Assembly: GCF_000369045.1 (NCBI RefSeq)
Contig: NZ_KB849790.1
Span: 124,001 to 188,000, forward strand
Origin: Acinetobacter pittii ATCC 19004 = CIP 70.29
GTDB lineage: Bacteria; Pseudomonadota; Gammaproteobacteria; Pseudomonadales; Moraxellaceae
DNA length: 64,000 nucleotides
Reading direction: 5' to 3'
The position numbers and the translations under genes were made by a program. Shown here in pieces: positions 27,557 to 37,232 of the stretch; positions within the stretch are counted from its first letter, which is position 1, and each line of letters opens with the position of its first letter. Below the pieces are notes generated by a model that was not told the origin of the DNA, searched no databases, and worked only from the letters and a program-made list of their open reading frames with translations.

Positions 27557-27593
27557 AAAAGGGAGAATATCCATACGATATTCTCCCTTTTTA
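27557..27593. terminator. Bidirectional intrinsic terminator, GAF regulator / UndA-like gene
   Basis: AAAAGGGAGAATATC pairs with GATATTCTCCCTTTT over a 5-base loop between two convergent stops. Confidence 0.88.
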
Positions 27594-27601
27594 AGGCTAG
27601 A

Positions 27602-28354
27602 TCAAGCAGAGGCTTGAAGCTGTACCCTATAGCAGTCGTCCAAAGCTAATTCATAATATCGCAGCCCTTCTTCAGCAGCATGAAATGCTTTTTGCTGCCA
27701 GTCAGGACGGTCATTACATAAGCGTTTAATCAACTCCATAGCTTCATATGGATGAAGATCATCGTAATGTGCATGAGCGCGCAACCAAGCTAAAGAACGT
27801 TTATCAATCGTGACTTCAGGATGATTAGTATAGGTATGAATACCTTTATACACCTGAATAGACCAATCTCCAGTTGCCCATTCAATCGCCAAATTTGTTG
27901 CAGCCAGACATTCTGCCAAATTGCCTCGATGACTCATATTCCATAGAAAATGGTTTACAGCATTCATAGCAGCGGGTGGTCGTACATGATCAAGTTCTTC
28001 AACTGTTAAGCCAAAACCTCCAGCCCAATCGCGATACCATTTTAAGTGTCGCTCTTCTACCTTAATATTTTGAATTAACCAATCTCGCGCTTCAGTAACT
28101 CCCGGTTCAGAAAATCCAGTCGCTTTCCCCAATGCTCCAGCCATATATGACGGGAAATGGGCGACTAATGGATAGAAATTAAGTAGAGCATAACGGAAAC
28201 TATCTAGGCTCAATCCCCCATTGGCCATTTCCGTAAAAAACGGATGTTTACTCACCCGTTCTTTCGCTGGTAACAGGTCGTCCCAGAACCGTTGTGACCA
28301 TCCATTATGCGGCGTAATTTCTAAATTCATTCCATATTGATTTAGAGCAGTCAT
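27602..28354 (-). CDS. Heme-oxygenase-like diiron protein (UndA/CADD/TenA-like)
   Basis: A 250-residue all-helical protein. Databases often label such proteins TenA-family regulators, but the residues are those of a metal enzyme: E100-x2-H103 in VEERH, E158 in NLAIEWATGDWS, and H194-x3-D198-x2-H201 in HAHYDDLHPYEA. This pattern and length resemble UndA, which converts medium-chain fatty acids to terminal alkenes, and more broadly the heme-oxygenase-like diiron oxidases. There is no DNA-binding motif. It is divergent from a diguanylate cyclase and has a CRP-like site 156 bases upstream. The substrate is unknown; alkene formation is one hypothesis. Confidence 0.75.
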   Translation of the reverse strand: MTALNQYGMNLEITPHNGWSQRFWDDLLPAKERVSKHPFFTEMANGGLSLDSFRYALLNFYPLVAHFPSYMAGALGKATGFSEPGVTEARDWLIQNIKVEERHLKWYRDWAGGFGLTVEELDHVRPPAAMNAVNHFLWNMSHRGNLAECLAATNLAIEWATGDWSIQVYKGIHTYTNHPEVTIDKRSLAWLRAHAHYDDLHPYEAMELIKRLCNDRPDWQQKAFHAAEEGLRYYELALDDCYRVQLQASA

Positions 28355-28674
28355 TGCTAATTTTCCTATTTATATGACAGCAATCATCTGTATTTCACGC
28401 TATAAGTCTATCCGAAAATGATAAAGATACAATCGTTAATCGACCATTTGTAACTTTTTTCGATGGATTGTGGAACTTTAGATAATTATTAGGCTAATCA
28501 TTGAAATGTCGTGATTTTTATCACATTTAACATAGATAAAAATCATTACTTTTTTAAAAAATCTGTATTATTATTTTGAATAAACCACACATTATATAAT
28601 CAATATTTTTAGATGGAACTTTACTTAAAATAAGTCTCATTTTATGACAACTTCCAATATAGAGAGCATTAATT
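28355..28674. promoter_or_regulatory. Divergent control region, UndA-like / diguanylate cyclase
   Basis: A 320-base AT-rich gap with a CRP-like palindrome (28510-28525) near its middle. No other structure or ORF is supported. Confidence 0.4.
28510..28525. promoter_or_regulatory. CRP/Vfr-like binding site
   Basis: CGTGATTTTTATCACA matches nine of ten conserved CRP/Vfr positions, with A/T flanks. It lies midway between two divergent genes and could regulate either. Confidence 0.5.
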
Positions 28675-29904
28675 ATGAAGTTGCAGGGTTCCAATATATT
28701 GGGACAGGAACAAATAGATTTATTAACCACACGAGGATTAAACTTTGTATGGTTTCCAAAGCAGCTTGAAACGATTTATCGTTTTCAATACCAAAACGGT
28801 GCTGCCTATGAGTTCCGCTATAGAGCGCCTATTATTTTAATATTATATATATTTTTAAGCTTTGGTATATATCAAGTTTTACCAAGTGAACAAGTTTTAT
28901 CCTGGTTTAGCTATTATTGTTGGGTTGGTGTAATTGTTCTTATCGCTTGGATTTTATCATTTATTAAAAAATTAAATCAGTATTTTGATTATTATGTAGG
29001 AGTTGGCTCGGCTTTAGCGGTAGCAATTACTTTTATTTTAATTAACGTTATTGAGAATGGACAAGATAATGTTCTTTTTCATGCTGCCATGATGTATGCA
29101 ATCGTTATTATTTATGGTGCTGTTGGTATGCGCTTTTATACCGCCATATTTGCTGGATGGATGGGAGGACTGGTTGGAATTTTAGTAAGCAACTACTTAA
29201 ATGGTGTGATCGACTGGACGTTCTTAAACCGAACTTACACTTTTAGTAGTTTTTTGGGAATGACCCTCGCCTATGCAACGGACCGTCAACATCGAGAAAA
29301 CTATCTACAAAACTGTATGATTGAGCTGAATCGCATTGAGCTCATGCAACAAGCGCAGCAGTTATCCTTACTTTCTCAGCAAGATGCACTTACTAGTTTA
29401 GCCAATCGACGTTATCTAGATGAAACTTTGGATAATGAATGGCGCCGTGCATTACGACATGAAACCCCACTCACTATTATGATGGTCGATATCGATTATT
29501 TTAAAGCATACAATGACACGCTAGGACATCTCAAAGGTGATGAATGTTTAAAAGAAATCGCAATTGCTATTTCTTCTATTGCTGCTCGTAGTGGAGATTT
29601 AGTTGCTCGTTATGGTGGTGAAGAGTTTTTACTACTATTTCCAATGACAAATTCTCAGCAAGCTTTGATACAAGTCGAACGTTTAATGAATGCGATTAAT
29701 AAAATTGCGATTAAACACCCATGTAGTGATGTTTCACCACACGTCACTATTAGTGTAGGAGTCGCAACCACAATTCCACGTCTAAACGATTCTATTTCTG
29801 CTTTTGTGGCACGAGCAGATCATGCATTATATAAAGCAAAAACCAATGGACGTAATCAATATAAGATTGCTGTAAACGAAGAACAAATTGTAGATTTGAC
29901 TTAA
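28675..29904 (+). CDS. Membrane-bound diguanylate cyclase (GGDEF)
   Basis: A 409-residue protein. Residues 55-220 contain about six membrane helices, then a short linker and a GGDEF domain from residue 235. The active-site motif is GGEEF near residue 314 and the product-inhibition I-site RSGD at about residue 305 is five residues before it, so the enzyme looks active and feedback-inhibited. It makes cyclic di-GMP, which promotes surface attachment in many bacteria. No EAL domain is present. The N-terminal membrane region resembles the sensor of several Acinetobacter cyclases; its signal is unknown. Confidence 0.87.
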   Translation: MKLQGSNILGQEQIDLLTTRGLNFVWFPKQLETIYRFQYQNGAAYEFRYRAPIILILYIFLSFGIYQVLPSEQVLSWFSYYCWVGVIVLIAWILSFIKKLNQYFDYYVGVGSALAVAITFILINVIENGQDNVLFHAAMMYAIVIIYGAVGMRFYTAIFAGWMGGLVGILVSNYLNGVIDWTFLNRTYTFSSFLGMTLAYATDRQHRENYLQNCMIELNRIELMQQAQQLSLLSQQDALTSLANRRYLDETLDNEWRRALRHETPLTIMMVDIDYFKAYNDTLGHLKGDECLKEIAIAISSIAARSGDLVARYGGEEFLLLFPMTNSQQALIQVERLMNAINKIAIKHPCSDVSPHVTISVGVATTIPRLNDSISAFVARADHALYKAKTNGRNQYKIAVNEEQIVDLT

Positions 29905-30133
29905 AATGGAAAATAACTTTTGGCTAGTGATTAAATTATTTGTTTTTGATATTACTCTTTTAAATTAAAATAATAAAAGATCCCTCTATTTAGCTTTTCC
30001 ATCCGTGGTAAAGCTAAAATGTAATCTAGATTTAATATGTACTAAATATTTTTGTTTAGTTCTTAATATTAAATTAAGAATGATTTAGTTAAGATTAATA
30101 CATACCTACTCTAAGCTAAAAAATTCCAGTTCA

Positions 30134-30850
30134 TCAGAATTCTCCTTTTAACTTCTTCCAAAGTTTATTTATAAAATAGAGCAATAAGTTTTGCTCCATC
30201 CTTAGAGGTGTTGTCTGAACAACTTCATTTGAAAATGGCAATATCGAGACAATATTCTCATGTATCGTTTCATAGTTCGGATAAGCCTCTTTTTTAATAA
30301 TCTCTATAATTTTTTGTATTTCATCTACAGATAAGTTCAAGAATTTTTTAATTTCTTGGACTGTCTTTGATTCAATAGATAATAAAGCACAAACTCTAGT
30401 TACATTAACAATTTGCTCTGCATGAATATTTTTAAAGTTTGGATAACAAACAAGTTTATATAGAATTTTTGTCTCAAACGGATCTGTAGCAGTTATATTT
30501 CCTATTCGTTCTCGATAAGATTTTTTAAAATATTCATTATTTTCAATTTCTAATAAAATTTTTAAAAGCTCCTGATACCTTAATGGCCTCTTTAATCCAT
30601 ATTGATAACCTTTTAAAAGCTCAGGATTATTACTTAATACAATTTTAATTTTTTTAGGAAGAAGAATATTTGTATAGCCGCTGTCTAAATCAATAATATA
30701 TATATCTGGGTTATCATCACTATATATCCAATTTTCAGATAGCTGAGAGGATAAAGATAAGTCATGAATAACTTTTATCATTGCCTCTAAGTTTTTAGGC
30801 AATAGTTTATCCTTTGACATACAGCCAATTCTATATGTACATTGATTCAT
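30134..30850 (-). CDS. Hypothetical protein, possible pseudo-receiver plus helical domain (238 aa)
   Basis: I do not recognise the product with confidence. The first 110 residues alternate strands and helices: a hydrophobic acidic IYIIDLDS strand end and a later LKRPLRYQELLKILLEI helix, the layout of a response-regulator receiver with a K-P-like loop but no clear phosphoryl Asp triad. The rest is helical and contains CALLSIESKTVQEIKKFL. Base composition is very AT-rich. It is convergent with the diguanylate cyclase gene, about 230 bases away, and could take part in the same signalling, but nothing shows this. Confidence 0.6.
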   Translation of the reverse strand: MNQCTYRIGCMSKDKLLPKNLEAMIKVIHDLSLSSQLSENWIYSDDNPDIYIIDLDSGYTNILLPKKIKIVLSNNPELLKGYQYGLKRPLRYQELLKILLEIENNEYFKKSYRERIGNITATDPFETKILYKLVCYPNFKNIHAEQIVNVTRVCALLSIESKTVQEIKKFLNLSVDEIQKIIEIIKKEAYPNYETIHENIVSILPFSNEVVQTTPLRMEQNLLLYFINKLWKKLKGEF

Positions 30851-31179
30851 TGATATTTCCCCAATTTCAATGATGACTTTGAAAATTATTTGTTTAAAGT
30901 AATAAAATTTAAATATGTAATAAACTTATATAAAACTAATTTGAATAAAATTAGCTTTAAGATATAAATATCATGAGCAAGTATAAAATTAATAAGACTT
31001 TAATTTCTTACTTAAGCAGATAAATATATTCAGAAATAAATCGCGCGTATTATATTTATATAGAGATTATAAGACAAGGAAATAATTTAAAATTTAATAG
31101 AGCCCAATGTGATAAAAAATTAAAGCCCCCAAGTTTAAGTTAAATATGGGGGCTTAATTTACTACAGTCAGAATTATGA
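30851..31179. other. AT-rich gap before aroC end
   Basis: A 329-base, roughly 80% AT stretch upstream of the unknown 238-residue gene. It holds the aroC terminator (31122-31156) and presumably the promoter of the unknown gene. I see nothing else in it. Confidence 0.5.
31122..31156 (-). terminator. Intrinsic terminator after aroC
   Basis: AAGCCCCC pairs with GGGGGCTT around a 17-base AT-rich loop. On the minus strand it is followed by an A/T-rich run with six T. Confidence 0.75.
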
Positions 31180-32271
31180 CTATGGTTCAATTGGTGCAAA
31201 CGGTGGAACAACATCTGCATTTTGTGCACGATGGCGTAGGAAGTGATCCATTAGGACAATAGCCAACATTGCTTCTGCAATTGGAGTTGCTCGTACACCT
31301 ACACATGGGTCATGACGGCCTTTAGTCAATACATCAGTATCTTCACGGCTTAAATTAATCGTTTTACCTGGTGTTGTAATACTTGCAGTTGGTTTTAATG
31401 CAATGGCAACTCGAATGGTCTGACCACTCGAAATACCGCCTAAAATACCGCCTGCATGGTTCGCTAAGAAGCCATTACTCGTCAACTCATCACGTGTTTC
31501 ATGACCAAATTGCCCAGCAACTGCGAAACCATCCCCGATTTCAACACCTTTAACCGCATTAATGCTCATCATGGCATGAGCAATGTCAGCATCTAGGCGA
31601 TCAAAAACAGGTTCCCCCCAGCCTACAGGAACTTTTTCAGCTAAAATTTCTAGCTTAGCCCCGCAGCTTGTACCTTGTTCACGTAAAGACGTAACCAATG
31701 CTTCAAAACGAGGAACAGCATCTACATCACCACAGAAAAATGGATTATTTGGAACTTCATTCCAATCCAGTTTTTCGGCAACTTCATTACCAATTTGTGT
31801 GACGTGACCGCGAATCAATACACCGAATTTTTCTGCTAAATATTTTTTAGCAATAGCACCCGCTGCAACACGCATCGCAGTTTCACGTGCACTCGAACGA
31901 CCGCCACCACGGTAATCACGGAAACCATACTTTTGTGTATAGGTGTAGTCCGCATGACCCGGTCTAAAAGTCTGAGCAATATTGCCGTAATCTTTCGATT
32001 TTTGGTCAGTATTACGAATGAGTAAACCAATTGGCGTACCAGTAGTTTTACCTTCAAACACACCAGAAATAATTTCAACCTGATCAGGTTCTTTGCGCTG
32101 AGTCGCAAATTTTGATGTACCCGGCTTACGGCGGTCCAGATCTTTTTGTAGATCTTCTTCGGTTAACTCAAGACCAGGTGGCACACCATCAACAATTGCC
32201 ATTAAGCCAACGCCATGAGACTCACCACATGTCGTTACACGAAAGAGTTGTCCAATACTGTTCCCTGCCAT
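31180..32271 (-). CDS. aroC: Chorismate synthase
   Basis: A 363-residue FMN-dependent enzyme making chorismate from EPSP, the last step of the shikimate pathway. Signatures: [18 protein letters not shown] at the N-terminus, [20 protein letters not shown] in the middle and the [17 protein letters not shown] ending. Length matches E. coli AroC (361). It lies 12 bases after prmB, an arrangement conserved in many gammaproteobacteria, and is closed by a terminator. Confidence 0.96.
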   Translation of the reverse strand: MAGNSIGQLFRVTTCGESHGVGLMAIVDGVPPGLELTEEDLQKDLDRRKPGTSKFATQRKEPDQVEIISGVFEGKTTGTPIGLLIRNTDQKSKDYGNIAQTFRPGHADYTYTQKYGFRDYRGGGRSSARETAMRVAAGAIAKKYLAEKFGVLIRGHVTQIGNEVAEKLDWNEVPNNPFFCGDVDAVPRFEALVTSLREQGTSCGAKLEILAEKVPVGWGEPVFDRLDADIAHAMMSINAVKGVEIGDGFAVAGQFGHETRDELTSNGFLANHAGGILGGISSGQTIRVAIALKPTASITTPGKTINLSREDTDVLTKGRHDPCVGVRATPIAEAMLAIVLMDHFLRHRAQNADVVPPFAPIEP

Positions 32272-32283
32272 ATGTACAACTCC

Positions 32284-33291
32284 TTATGCTTGTTGCTGTT
32301 CAAATAGTTTTCTATAACGACGACATTGTTCTGCGGTTAAAGCAAAAATGCCAGAACCACCTTTTTGGAAAGTAAGCCAGTTGAAATCAATCGTATTGAA
32401 GTTTTGGCGCATGGCCCATTCAGAGTTACCCACTTCAATGACAATTAAACCATCTTCAGTTAAATAATCTGCTGCTTGAGCAAGCATTTTACGCACGAGG
32501 TCTAAACCATCTTGGCCTGCTGCCAATGCAAGCTCAGGTTCGTGTAAAAACTCTTCCGGTAAGTCAGCCATATCTTCGGCATCAACGTACGGAGGATTAC
32601 TTACAATTAAATCGTACTGGTTTTCAGCTGGAATCTTGGCAAATAAATCAGATTCAAGTAACGCAACTTGATATTGCTTATTGTGGTGTTCAACATTAAT
32701 CGATGCTACTTCTAAGGCTTCTTTAGAGATGTCCGTTGCATCCACTTCCGCATCTGGGTATGCATAAGCCAAAGCAACAGCAATACAACCAGAACCTGTA
32801 CACATATCTAAAATACGCTGTGGAGTTTTAGGTTTTGCATTTTCTGGCAGGTTGTTAAGTGCTTCACGCATTTGACCATTTTCATCTAAGCAATATGGTG
32901 CAAAGCGCTGTTCAATTAATTCAGCAATTGGTGAACGCGGAATAAGTACGCGCTCATCCACATAAAATGGCTTATTAAAGAAGTAAGCTAAATTTAATAA
33001 ATAAGAAGTCGGAATACGGTCATTAATACGACGTTCTAACAAACTTAAGAATTCTGCTTTTTCACTTGGCAAAAGCTTAGCATCTAAAATCTCTGAGTCT
33101 GCTGACCATTCAAGAGATAAGGTTTGTAAAACTAATGCAGAACTTTCTGCAAAATAATCTTCAGTACCTTGTCCTAAATGTGCATCATGTTGACGTAATG
33201 CTGATACCCCAAAGCGAATAAAATCTCGAATTGTAGATAAATTTTCAGCAGCTTCCTGTAAATGTTCAGGGCTAATCGTCGGTCGCTCCAC
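32284..33291 (-). CDS. prmB: 50S ribosomal protein L3 N5-glutamine methyltransferase
   Basis: A 335-residue SAM-dependent methyltransferase of the HemK/PrmB type that methylates a glutamine of ribosomal protein L3. The SAM-binding ILDMCTGSGCIAVALA and the catalytic NPPYVD are clear. The start is a GTG at 33291 with GGAG eleven bases before it; no ATG gives a better fit. PrmA and PrmC share motifs, but the 50-residue N-terminal helical part and linkage to aroC fit PrmB. Confidence 0.92.
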   Translation of the reverse strand: MERPTISPEHLQEAAENLSTIRDFIRFGVSALRQHDAHLGQGTEDYFAESSALVLQTLSLEWSADSEILDAKLLPSEKAEFLSLLERRINDRIPTSYLLNLAYFFNKPFYVDERVLIPRSPIAELIEQRFAPYCLDENGQMREALNNLPENAKPKTPQRILDMCTGSGCIAVALAYAYPDAEVDATDISKEALEVASINVEHHNKQYQVALLESDLFAKIPAENQYDLIVSNPPYVDAEDMADLPEEFLHEPELALAAGQDGLDLVRKMLAQAADYLTEDGLIVIEVGNSEWAMRQNFNTIDFNWLTFQKGGSGIFALTAEQCRRYRKLFEQQQA

Positions 33292-33329
33292 TTAGGCGTC
33301 TCCAAAGGCAAATTTTGCAAAGTGACTAT

Positions 33330-33375
33330 TCTACTGAGTGAGACAAAGCAACGCAACGCTTTGCCTTGTGAAGCA
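33330..33375. repeat. Possible diverged copy of the 13.1-kb repeat
   Basis: This non-coding stretch contains CAACGCTTTGCCTTGTGAAG, which resembles the reverse complement of the 60-bp unit at 13081-13218 (AACGCTTTGTCCTGAGAAGC). The match covers only about 25-30 bases with several differences, so common origin is uncertain. Confidence 0.3.
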
Positions 33376-33483
33376 GTGTTTTACACACCTATCTCTAACA
33401 ATCACAGCTTAAAATCAGAATACTTTGTTTTAATTAAGAAATAATGAACTTTTAACCAGGTATAGATTTCGCCTATGAAATAA

Positions 33484-33516
33484 AAAAGCGGTCAATATTT
33501 AAAGACCGCTTTTTGT
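33484..33516 (-). terminator. Intrinsic terminator after trpB
   Basis: AAAAGCGGTC pairs with GACCGCTTTT over a 10-base loop, with T tracts on the minus strand. Confidence 0.85.
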
Positions 33517-33527
33517 GTTTAGTTGGT

Positions 33528-34733
33528 TTAAAGCTTAAGTTTTTCTGCCACATAATCCGAATCTTTGTCTCCACGACCAGAAAGATTAACCACAATCATG
33601 GTTTCTTTCGACAGCTTTGATGCTTCTCGTATTGCCCATGCGACAGCGTGTGAGCTTTCAAGCGCAGGAACAATTCCTTCTACACGAGATAAGGTCATAA
33701 AAGCATCCAAACATTCTTGATCAGTTGCTGTGCTATATTCAACACGGCCTAAATCTTTTAAGAAACTATGCTGTGGCCCAACACCAGGATAATCCAATCC
33801 TGAAGCAATAGAATGCACGGGTAATGGTTCACCAGCTTCATTTTCAAGCACGTAACACGCCATACCATGAATTTGACTTGGTTTACCTAAGGTTAAAGTT
33901 GCCGAATGCATGTGAGTTTCTAAACCATGTCCTGCTGGTTCAACCCCAACCAATTTCACATCCGAATCATTTAAAAATGCCGTAAAAGCACCGATTGCAT
34001 TTGAACCGCCACCAACACATGCAACAACATAATCTGGGTTTTTACCAAAACGATGATGCGTCTGCTCTTTAATTTCATTGCCAATAATCGATTGAAAATC
34101 TCGAACCATTTTTGGAAATGGATGTGGTCCAACCACAGAACCAATTGCATAAATAAAGTTTTTAGGGTCTTTTAAATATTCTTCAAACGCGCTATCTACA
34201 GCATCTTTTAAGGTTGCTGTACCACGTGTTACTGAAACTAAATGAGCACCCAAAATTTTCATTTTGACCACATTAGGGTGTTCTTTTTCAATATCGACTT
34301 GTCCCATGTGAATTTCACATGGAATACCAACTAAAGCACAAGCCGTGGCTAAAGCAACGCCATGCTGTCCCGCACCTGTTTCAGCAATAACTTTCTTTTT
34401 GCCCATATATTTGGCAAGAAGAGCCTCACCTAAACAGTGATTAATTTTATGGGCACCCGTGTGATTTAAGTCTTCACGTTTTAAATAAATTTGTGCACCG
34501 CCTAACTGCTCAGAAAGACGTTTTGCGTGAAATAAAGGACTTGGACGACCTACATAATTTGTAAAGAGGTCTGATAGTTCATTTTGAAATTCTGGTGTAT
34601 GGCGAATTTCCTCATAAGCAACATTAATTTCATCCATTGCTTCTTTTAAATGCGGAGGAATAAATTGGCCTCCATATTCACCAAAAAATCCCTGTTCATT
34701 TGGCAAAGCAATACCATTAATTTGATGTTGCAT
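33528..34733 (-). CDS. trpB: Tryptophan synthase beta chain (standalone copy)
   Basis: A 401-residue PLP enzyme joining indole and serine into tryptophan. The PLP lysine is Lys96 in HTGAHKIN, the catalytic glutamate is in [10 protein letters not shown], the phosphate loop is GGGSNAIG, and GLDYPGVGP and [10 protein letters not shown] are intact. It lies alone, without trpA or trpF beside it. Differences from the usual trp-operon beta chain, such as [18 protein letters not shown] and [17 protein letters not shown], suggest it may be a second TrpB. It starts after GAGGG and has its own terminator. Confidence 0.87.
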   Translation of the reverse strand: MQHQINGIALPNEQGFFGEYGGQFIPPHLKEAMDEINVAYEEIRHTPEFQNELSDLFTNYVGRPSPLFHAKRLSEQLGGAQIYLKREDLNHTGAHKINHCLGEALLAKYMGKKKVIAETGAGQHGVALATACALVGIPCEIHMGQVDIEKEHPNVVKMKILGAHLVSVTRGTATLKDAVDSAFEEYLKDPKNFIYAIGSVVGPHPFPKMVRDFQSIIGNEIKEQTHHRFGKNPDYVVACVGGGSNAIGAFTAFLNDSDVKLVGVEPAGHGLETHMHSATLTLGKPSQIHGMACYVLENEAGEPLPVHSIASGLDYPGVGPQHSFLKDLGRVEYSTATDQECLDAFMTLSRVEGIVPALESSHAVAWAIREASKLSKETMIVVNLSGRGDKDSDYVAEKLKL

Positions 34734-34769
34734 ATCATCCCTCTTTTTAAATTATTAAAGTTATCAAGT

Positions 34770-35957
34770 TTATCGAGAAAGGTAGCGTGTTAAGTCCTCA
34801 ATGCCTTTTAAGGTCATTGGATACATATGGTTTTCAAAAATCTCTTTAATCCAACCAATGGTTTGAGTGTAATGCCAATACCCTTCAGTTTCAGGGTTTA
34901 ACCATGCTGTTTTATCAAAATGTTGACGTAGGCGACGTAACCAAACCTCACCTGTTTCATCATTCATATATTCAACCGAGCCACCTACCGATTTCAGCTC
35001 ATACGGTGCCATACTGGCATCACCTACGACAATTACACGATAGTCGCGTCCGTAAGTATGGAACAGATCCCACGTATTCATACGCGTTGCTGTTCTTCGG
35101 TAGTTATCTTTCCAGACATAGTCATAGAGACAATTATGGAAATAAAAGTATTCGAGTGTCTTAAACTCACTTTTAGCAGCACTAAAGAGTTTTTCGCATT
35201 GAGCAATATGAGCATCCATCGAACCGCCCACATCGAACAACATCAGTACTTTTATTCGGTTTCGACGCTCTGGCACCATCTGAACATCCAAGATACCTTG
35301 TTTGGCTGTTTCTCGAATAGTTCCATCAACGTCTAACTCTTCAGCTGCGCCTTGGCGAGCAAATTTGCGTAAACGTCGTAACGCAATTTGCATCTGACGA
35401 GTTCCAAGAACTTGGTCATCATCTAGATTTTGGTATTTCCGCTGTTCCCAGACTTTAACCGCCGAACGTTTACGCCCCGGCCCACCAATTCTGACGCCTT
35501 CTGGATGGTCACCAAAAGCTCCAAAAGGTGAAGTTCCACCTGTGCCAACCATACGGTTACCACCTTGGTGTTTCTTATGCTGTTCGCGTAAACGTTCTTC
35601 TAGCATTTTCATCAGTTCTTCTAAAGAACCTGCTTTTTGGAGTTCAGCTCTTTGCTCTGGTGTTAAATGCTTTTCGAGAAGTTCTAAATCGAACCAGTCT
35701 TTTGGTAATTTATGAACTTGCTTAAGCAACTCATCGATATCAAAAGTTTCAATACCATCAAAGTAATCTTTCATGGCACGATCAAACTTATCAAAAAATC
35801 GCTCATCTTTAACTAAAATAGTTTTAGCAAGCTGATAGAACTCTTCTTGGTCGGCAAAAACCAAACCTTCACTCACCGCACGGTTTAGATCAATGAGTTC
35901 ACGAGTGGTAACTGGAACACCATATTTACGTAAGGTGTAAAATAACCGCACAAACAT
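34770..35957 (-). CDS. VWA-domain protein partnered with MoxR ATPase
   Basis: A 395-residue cytosolic protein of the CoxE/VWA group. The N-terminal 200 residues are charged and helical, with a Gly-rich region (residues 132-160). The von Willebrand A domain begins near residue 235. Its metal-ion site reads DVGGS (242-246) instead of the usual DxSxS, so one serine ligand is replaced by glycine. The start has a strong GGAGGGAG. It is 15 bases downstream of a MoxR AAA+ gene; such pairs act as chaperones or metal-cofactor inserters. The client is unknown. Confidence 0.82.
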   Translation of the reverse strand: MFVRLFYTLRKYGVPVTTRELIDLNRAVSEGLVFADQEEFYQLAKTILVKDERFFDKFDRAMKDYFDGIETFDIDELLKQVHKLPKDWFDLELLEKHLTPEQRAELQKAGSLEELMKMLEERLREQHKKHQGGNRMVGTGGTSPFGAFGDHPEGVRIGGPGRKRSAVKVWEQRKYQNLDDDQVLGTRQMQIALRRLRKFARQGAAEELDVDGTIRETAKQGILDVQMVPERRNRIKVLMLFDVGGSMDAHIAQCEKLFSAAKSEFKTLEYFYFHNCLYDYVWKDNYRRTATRMNTWDLFHTYGRDYRVIVVGDASMAPYELKSVGGSVEYMNDETGEVWLRRLRQHFDKTAWLNPETEGYWHYTQTIGWIKEIFENHMYPMTLKGIEDLTRYLSR

Positions 35958-35972
35958 GGGTTACTCCCTCCC

Positions 35973-36824
35973 TTAACGTCGAGACATAAAAGCCAAGCGT
36001 TCGAGAAGTTGTACATCTTGCTCGTTTTTGATGAGAGCACCATATAAAGGTGGAATAGCTTTAGAGGTATCTCGATTACGTAATACATCTTCAGGCATAT
36101 CATCTGCCATGAGCAAGCTTAACCAATCAATTAACTCAGAGGTTGATGGTGGTTTCTTCAAATTAGGAATTTCACGTAGTTTAAAGAAAACCTGTAAAGC
36201 TTCGTTTACTAGTGTTGCAGAGATATTTGGGAAATGAACCGCAATGATTTCTCGCATTGTGGCTTCATCTGGAAACTCAATATAGTGGAAGAAGCAACGA
36301 CGCAAAAATGCATCTGGTAATTCTTTTTCATTATTTGAAGTAATAATTACAATTGGGCGTTGCGTTGCCGTAATTGTTTCATTCGTTTCATAAACATAAA
36401 AAGACATTTTATCGAGTTCATGCAACAAGTCATTTGGAAACTCGATATCGGCCTTATCAATTTCATCAATTAATAATACGCAACGCTCTTCACTGGTGAA
36501 AGCTTCCCATAATTTACCGGGTTTAATATAGTTCTTAATATCGTAAACTCGGTCATCACCTAACTGGCTATCTCTTAAACGAGAAACTGCATCATATTCA
36601 TACAACCCTTGCTGTGCTTTAGTTGTAGATTTGATATGCCAAGTAATCAGTTTTAAACCTAAACTTTGTGCTACTTGTTCAGCAAGTAAAGTTTTACCCG
36701 TGCCCGGTTCACCCTTAATCAGTAAAGGCTTTTGCAAAGCACGAGCTGCTTTTACAGCAAGCTTAAGACTATCAGTCGCGATATATTGATCTGTACCGGT
36801 AAAATGTTGGGTATCAGCAGACAT
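35973..36824 (-). CDS. MoxR-family AAA+ ATPase
   Basis: A 283-residue AAA+ protein with Walker A GEPGTGKT at residues 38-45, Walker B VLLIDEIDKA, and sensor 1 in IVITSNNEKELPDAFLRRCF. The MoxR family couples ATP hydrolysis to protein-complex assembly with VWA partners. The next gene is a VWA protein, and the two upstream genes on the same strand encode a membrane protein and YcgL, so the four probably form one transcript. Confidence 0.88.
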   Translation of the reverse strand: MSADTQHFTGTDQYIATDSLKLAVKAARALQKPLLIKGEPGTGKTLLAEQVAQSLGLKLITWHIKSTTKAQQGLYEYDAVSRLRDSQLGDDRVYDIKNYIKPGKLWEAFTSEERCVLLIDEIDKADIEFPNDLLHELDKMSFYVYETNETITATQRPIVIITSNNEKELPDAFLRRCFFHYIEFPDEATMREIIAVHFPNISATLVNEALQVFFKLREIPNLKKPPSTSELIDWLSLLMADDMPEDVLRNRDTSKAIPPLYGALIKNEQDVQLLERLAFMSRR

Positions 36825-36853
36825 GTAAAGACCTTATTTTTCTATTTCAATGG

Positions 36854-37216
36854 TTAGATGGAACGCATGCTTTTGTTTGTTGAATATTTTGACCAACAAT
36901 ATCCAATTACCAAACCTAGACCAACTACAAACAGAATTAAAGATAAATTTGACCAAATCAACGGACTATCTTTAGTTAAAACACCAAAAAGGAGTCCAAA
37001 AATAGCAGGTGCTACAGATGCATTCGGTCCTTCAGACACTGTTGGTGTAACTAAAATAGCAAATACAATCAGCCAGCTAATTGCACCAAAGGTGGTAGGA
37101 AGACGGCGCATTAATCGCCACCAACACCACAAAGCAATAATAGCGCCTATTCCATAAGCTGTTAAAGCAATAACACCTTCAGGAATAACATCCAAAAAAG
37201 AGAATAATTGATTCAT
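36854..37216 (-). CDS. Small inner-membrane protein (120 aa), unknown
   Basis: From ATG 37216 the product begins MNQLFSFLDVIPEGVIALTA and has four hydrophobic helices ending KYSTNKSMRSI. The open frame runs further upstream through the end of ycgL, but this start is 16 bases after the ycgL stop and gives a sensible membrane protein. I do not recognise a family. It sits between ycgL and the moxR gene. Confidence 0.65.
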   Translation of the reverse strand: MNQLFSFLDVIPEGVIALTAYGIGAIIALWCWWRLMRRLPTTFGAISWLIVFAILVTPTVSEGPNASVAPAIFGLLFGVLTKDSPLIWSNLSLILFVVGLGLVIGYCWSKYSTNKSMRSI

Positions 37217-37232
37217 TATTCCAGTTTGATCT

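Noticed and set aside
27602..28354. TenA-type thiaminase or transcriptional regulator label for the 250-aa protein
   Set aside because: The TenA catalytic cysteine is not evident and there is no DNA-binding motif; the metal-ligand pattern fits a diiron oxidase.
29990..30019. Hairpin TTTAGCTTT/AAAGCTAAA as terminator of the diguanylate cyclase gene
   Set aside because: The stem is weak and AT-rich with no T run after it; it could be chance.
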